NCBI RefSeq assembly: GCF_009363855.1
Contig: NZ_CP045423.1
Span: 822,001-886,000 of the forward strand
Source: Microvirga thermotolerans
GTDB taxonomy: Bacteria; Pseudomonadota; Alphaproteobacteria; Rhizobiales; Beijerinckiaceae
Reading direction: 5' to 3'
DNA length: 64,000 bases
A model generated the notes under the pieces. The model was not told the DNA's origin, ran no database searches, and saw nothing but the letters and a program-made list of their open reading frames with translations. Positions 62,595 through 64,000 of the stretch are shown in pieces. Position 1 is the stretch's first letter; each line of letters opens with the position of its first letter. Made by a program: the position numbers and the translations under genes.

Positions 62595-63929
62595 ATGATC
62601 AACCGCTTGCTGTCCCGTCTTCTCATCGCGCTCGCCCTCGTCGTGCCGATGATAGCCATCGCTCCCGCCGCTTTCGCGCAGCTCACCTTCCGCGTCGGCC
62701 CGGGCGGGCAGTTCCAGCCCATGCCCATCGCCATCGCCGACTTCGCGGGCGAGGGGGATCTCGGCCAGCGGGTCTCGGGCATCATCTCCAACAACCTGCA
62801 GCGCTCGGGCTACTTCGCGCCCCTCGACCGTTCGCGCTTCCCCGAGCGCCCGGCCTTCGACGTGGCGCCGCGCTTCGAGGCGTGGAAGCTCGCGGGCGCG
62901 CAGGCGCTCGTCACGGGCCGCGTGACCCGCGACCCGTCGGGACGCCTCAAGGCCGAGTTCCGCCTCTGGGACGTGGACACGGGCCAGCAGCTCACCGGCC
63001 AGCAATACGTGACGGATCCCAATTTCTGGCGCCGCGTCGGCCACATCATCTCGGACGCGGTCTATACCAAGCTCACCGGCTTCGGCGGCTTCTTCGACAC
63101 GCGCATCGTGTTCGTGGACGAGTCCGGCCCGAAGGAGAACCGCCGCAAGCGGCTCGCCATCATGGACCAGGACGGCGCCAACGTGCGCTACCTCACCCAG
63201 GGCGACAGCCTCGTCGTGACGCCGCGCTATTCGCCCGCCTCGCAGGACATCACCTACATGTCCCAGGTCGAGGGGCAGCAGCCGCGCGTGCAGGTGATCA
63301 ACCTGGAGACCGGCTCCCGCCAGGTGGTCGGCAACTTCCCCGACATGACCTCGAGCCCGCGCTTCTCCCCCGACGGGCAGCGCATCGTCATGAGCCTGCA
63401 GCAGGGCGGCAACGCCAACATCTTCATGATGGACCTGAACACCCGGGCCACCACGCGGCTGACCTCCACCGCCGCCATCGACACCTCGCCGTCCTTCTCC
63501 CCCGACGGCACGCAGATCGTGTTCGAGAGCGATCGCGGCGGGCAGCAGCAGATCTACGCCATGAACGCCGACGGCTCGAACCAGCGCCGCATCTCCTTCG
63601 GCGACGGTTCCTATTCGCAGCCCGCCTGGTCCCCGCGGGGCGACTACATCGCCTTCACCAAGCGCCGGGCCGGCGGCTTCGCCATCGGCATCATGAAGCC
63701 GGACGGCTCGGGCGAGCGCATCCTGACGGAGGGCTTCCACAACGAGAGCCCGACCTGGGCGCCCAACGGCCAGTACATCCTGTTCTTCCGCGATCCCGGC
63801 GGGCAGGCGGGCGGCAAGCTCTACATGGTGGACATCACCGGGCGGGTGGAGCAGCCGGTGCCGACCCCCTCCTACGCCTCCGACCCGGCCTGGTCGCCGC
63901 TCCTGAGCGAGAACCGCGCGCAGAACTGA
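62595..63929 (+). CDS. tolB: TolB
   Basis: 444 aa. Signal peptide about 1-28 (ending AAFAQ). N-terminal alpha/beta domain ([29 protein letters not shown]), then a beta-propeller of six blades with repeats such as [45 protein letters not shown] and [14 protein letters not shown]. Periplasmic partner of TolA and Pal. ATG 62595 replaces a TTG 62580 in the same frame because the signal peptide is intact from there. pal should follow beyond the window. Confidence 0.98.
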   Translation: MINRLLSRLLIALALVVPMIAIAPAAFAQLTFRVGPGGQFQPMPIAIADFAGEGDLGQRVSGIISNNLQRSGYFAPLDRSRFPERPAFDVAPRFEAWKLAGAQALVTGRVTRDPSGRLKAEFRLWDVDTGQQLTGQQYVTDPNFWRRVGHIISDAVYTKLTGFGGFFDTRIVFVDESGPKENRRKRLAIMDQDGANVRYLTQGDSLVVTPRYSPASQDITYMSQVEGQQPRVQVINLETGSRQVVGNFPDMTSSPRFSPDGQRIVMSLQQGGNANIFMMDLNTRATTRLTSTAAIDTSPSFSPDGTQIVFESDRGGQQQIYAMNADGSNQRRISFGDGSYSQPAWSPRGDYIAFTKRRAGGFAIGIMKPDGSGERILTEGFHNESPTWAPNGQYILFFRDPGGQAGGKLYMVDITGRVEQPVPTPSYASDPAWSPLLSENRAQN

Positions 63930-63961
63930 GGCGCATCCGCGTCCGCTCCATGGACATGGAA

Positions 63962-63988
63962 GAGGCTGCCGCCTGAGGCGGCAGCCTC
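63962..63988 (+). terminator. Hairpin after tolB
   Basis: Twelve-bp perfect stem (GAGGCTGCCGCC with its complement) around TGA. No T-run within the window; the sequence ends 12 bases further on, so it could be a terminator or an intra-operon processing hairpin before pal. Confidence 0.5.
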
Positions 63989-64000
63989 GCGTCCCGAACG

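Noticed and set aside
1..64000. CRISPR arrays, insertion sequences, prophage or integrative element
   Set aside because: No regularly spaced repeats, transposase, integrase or attachment-site duplication was seen; the only tRNA (Val, 8299-8373) has no visible 3'-end duplication nearby.

Overview
The window is very GC-rich, densely coding chromosomal DNA of an alphaproteobacterium, most likely a Hyphomicrobiales (Rhizobiales) member near Methylobacteriaceae (Microvirga/Methylobacterium type). The evidence is the set of lineage-restricted families (CpdR, GapR/DUF2312, TrcR/DUF1013, RcdA/DUF1465, DUF1036, DUF1192, DUF1244, DUF3606, DUF4164, aa3-oxidase subunit IV-like protein), a ROSE-type RNA thermometer, a CtrA box, and intergenic mosaic repeats. 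No rRNA, prophage, insertion sequence, plasmid or CRISPR was seen. This is core genome rather than an island.

Layout. 1-14.9 kb: 5' part of gltB, threonine aldolase, a small heat-shock gene under sigma-32/ROSE control, an alpha/beta hydrolase overlapping a histidinol-phosphatase-like gene tail to tail, a suhB-type sRNA, psiF, two N-formylglutamate amidohydrolase paralogues, cpdR, tRNA-Val(GAC), rpmJ, pyk and gapR. 15-24.4 kb: cell-wall genes (DUF882 peptidase, YcbB-type L,D-transpeptidase), a degenerate NtrC-like regulator, pepF with an ABC1 kinase, and a glycosyltransferase. 24.5-27.9 kb: oxidase subunit IV-like gene plus pntAA-pntAB-pntB. 27.9-42.6 kb: mixed housekeeping (rpsU, purEK, prpE, trcR, rcdA, rpmE, an ABC exporter) with two repeat-bearing or empty intergenic stretches. 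42.6-47.2 kb: a MotA/MotB-like proton-channel pair outside any flagellar cluster, suhB, a Sel1 protein and a divergent thiamine-phosphate-synthase-like gene. 47.3-52.9 kb: Calvin/glycolysis block tkt-gap-small ORF-pgk-fba, all on the minus strand. 53-57 kb: DUF4164, zapA, 6S RNA, fthC, ymdB-like, exoD and yebC. 57.1-64 kb: ruvC-ruvA-ruvB-ybgC-tolQ-tolR-tolA-tolB.

Functional links. Two ClpXP adaptors for CtrA turnover (cpdR, rcdA) and two other cell-cycle/nucleoid proteins (trcR, gapR) are scattered across the window. A perfect TTAA-N7-TTAA CtrA box lies upstream of a predicted small RNA and then rcdA. The Tol complex, zapA, the L,D-transpeptidase and the DUF882 peptidase serve envelope and division functions. 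The tkt-gap-pgk-fba and pyk genes cover central carbon flux, and pnt supplies NADPH.

Most attractive for follow-up: the CtrA box/sRNA/rcdA locus; the stand-alone stator-like pair with a long coiled coil; the AAA+ regulator lacking the Walker A lysine and the GAFTGA loop; the rpmJ terminator that contains the next gene's start codon; paired repeats with compensatory changes; and a near-consensus promoter facing about 1 kb with no convincing gene.
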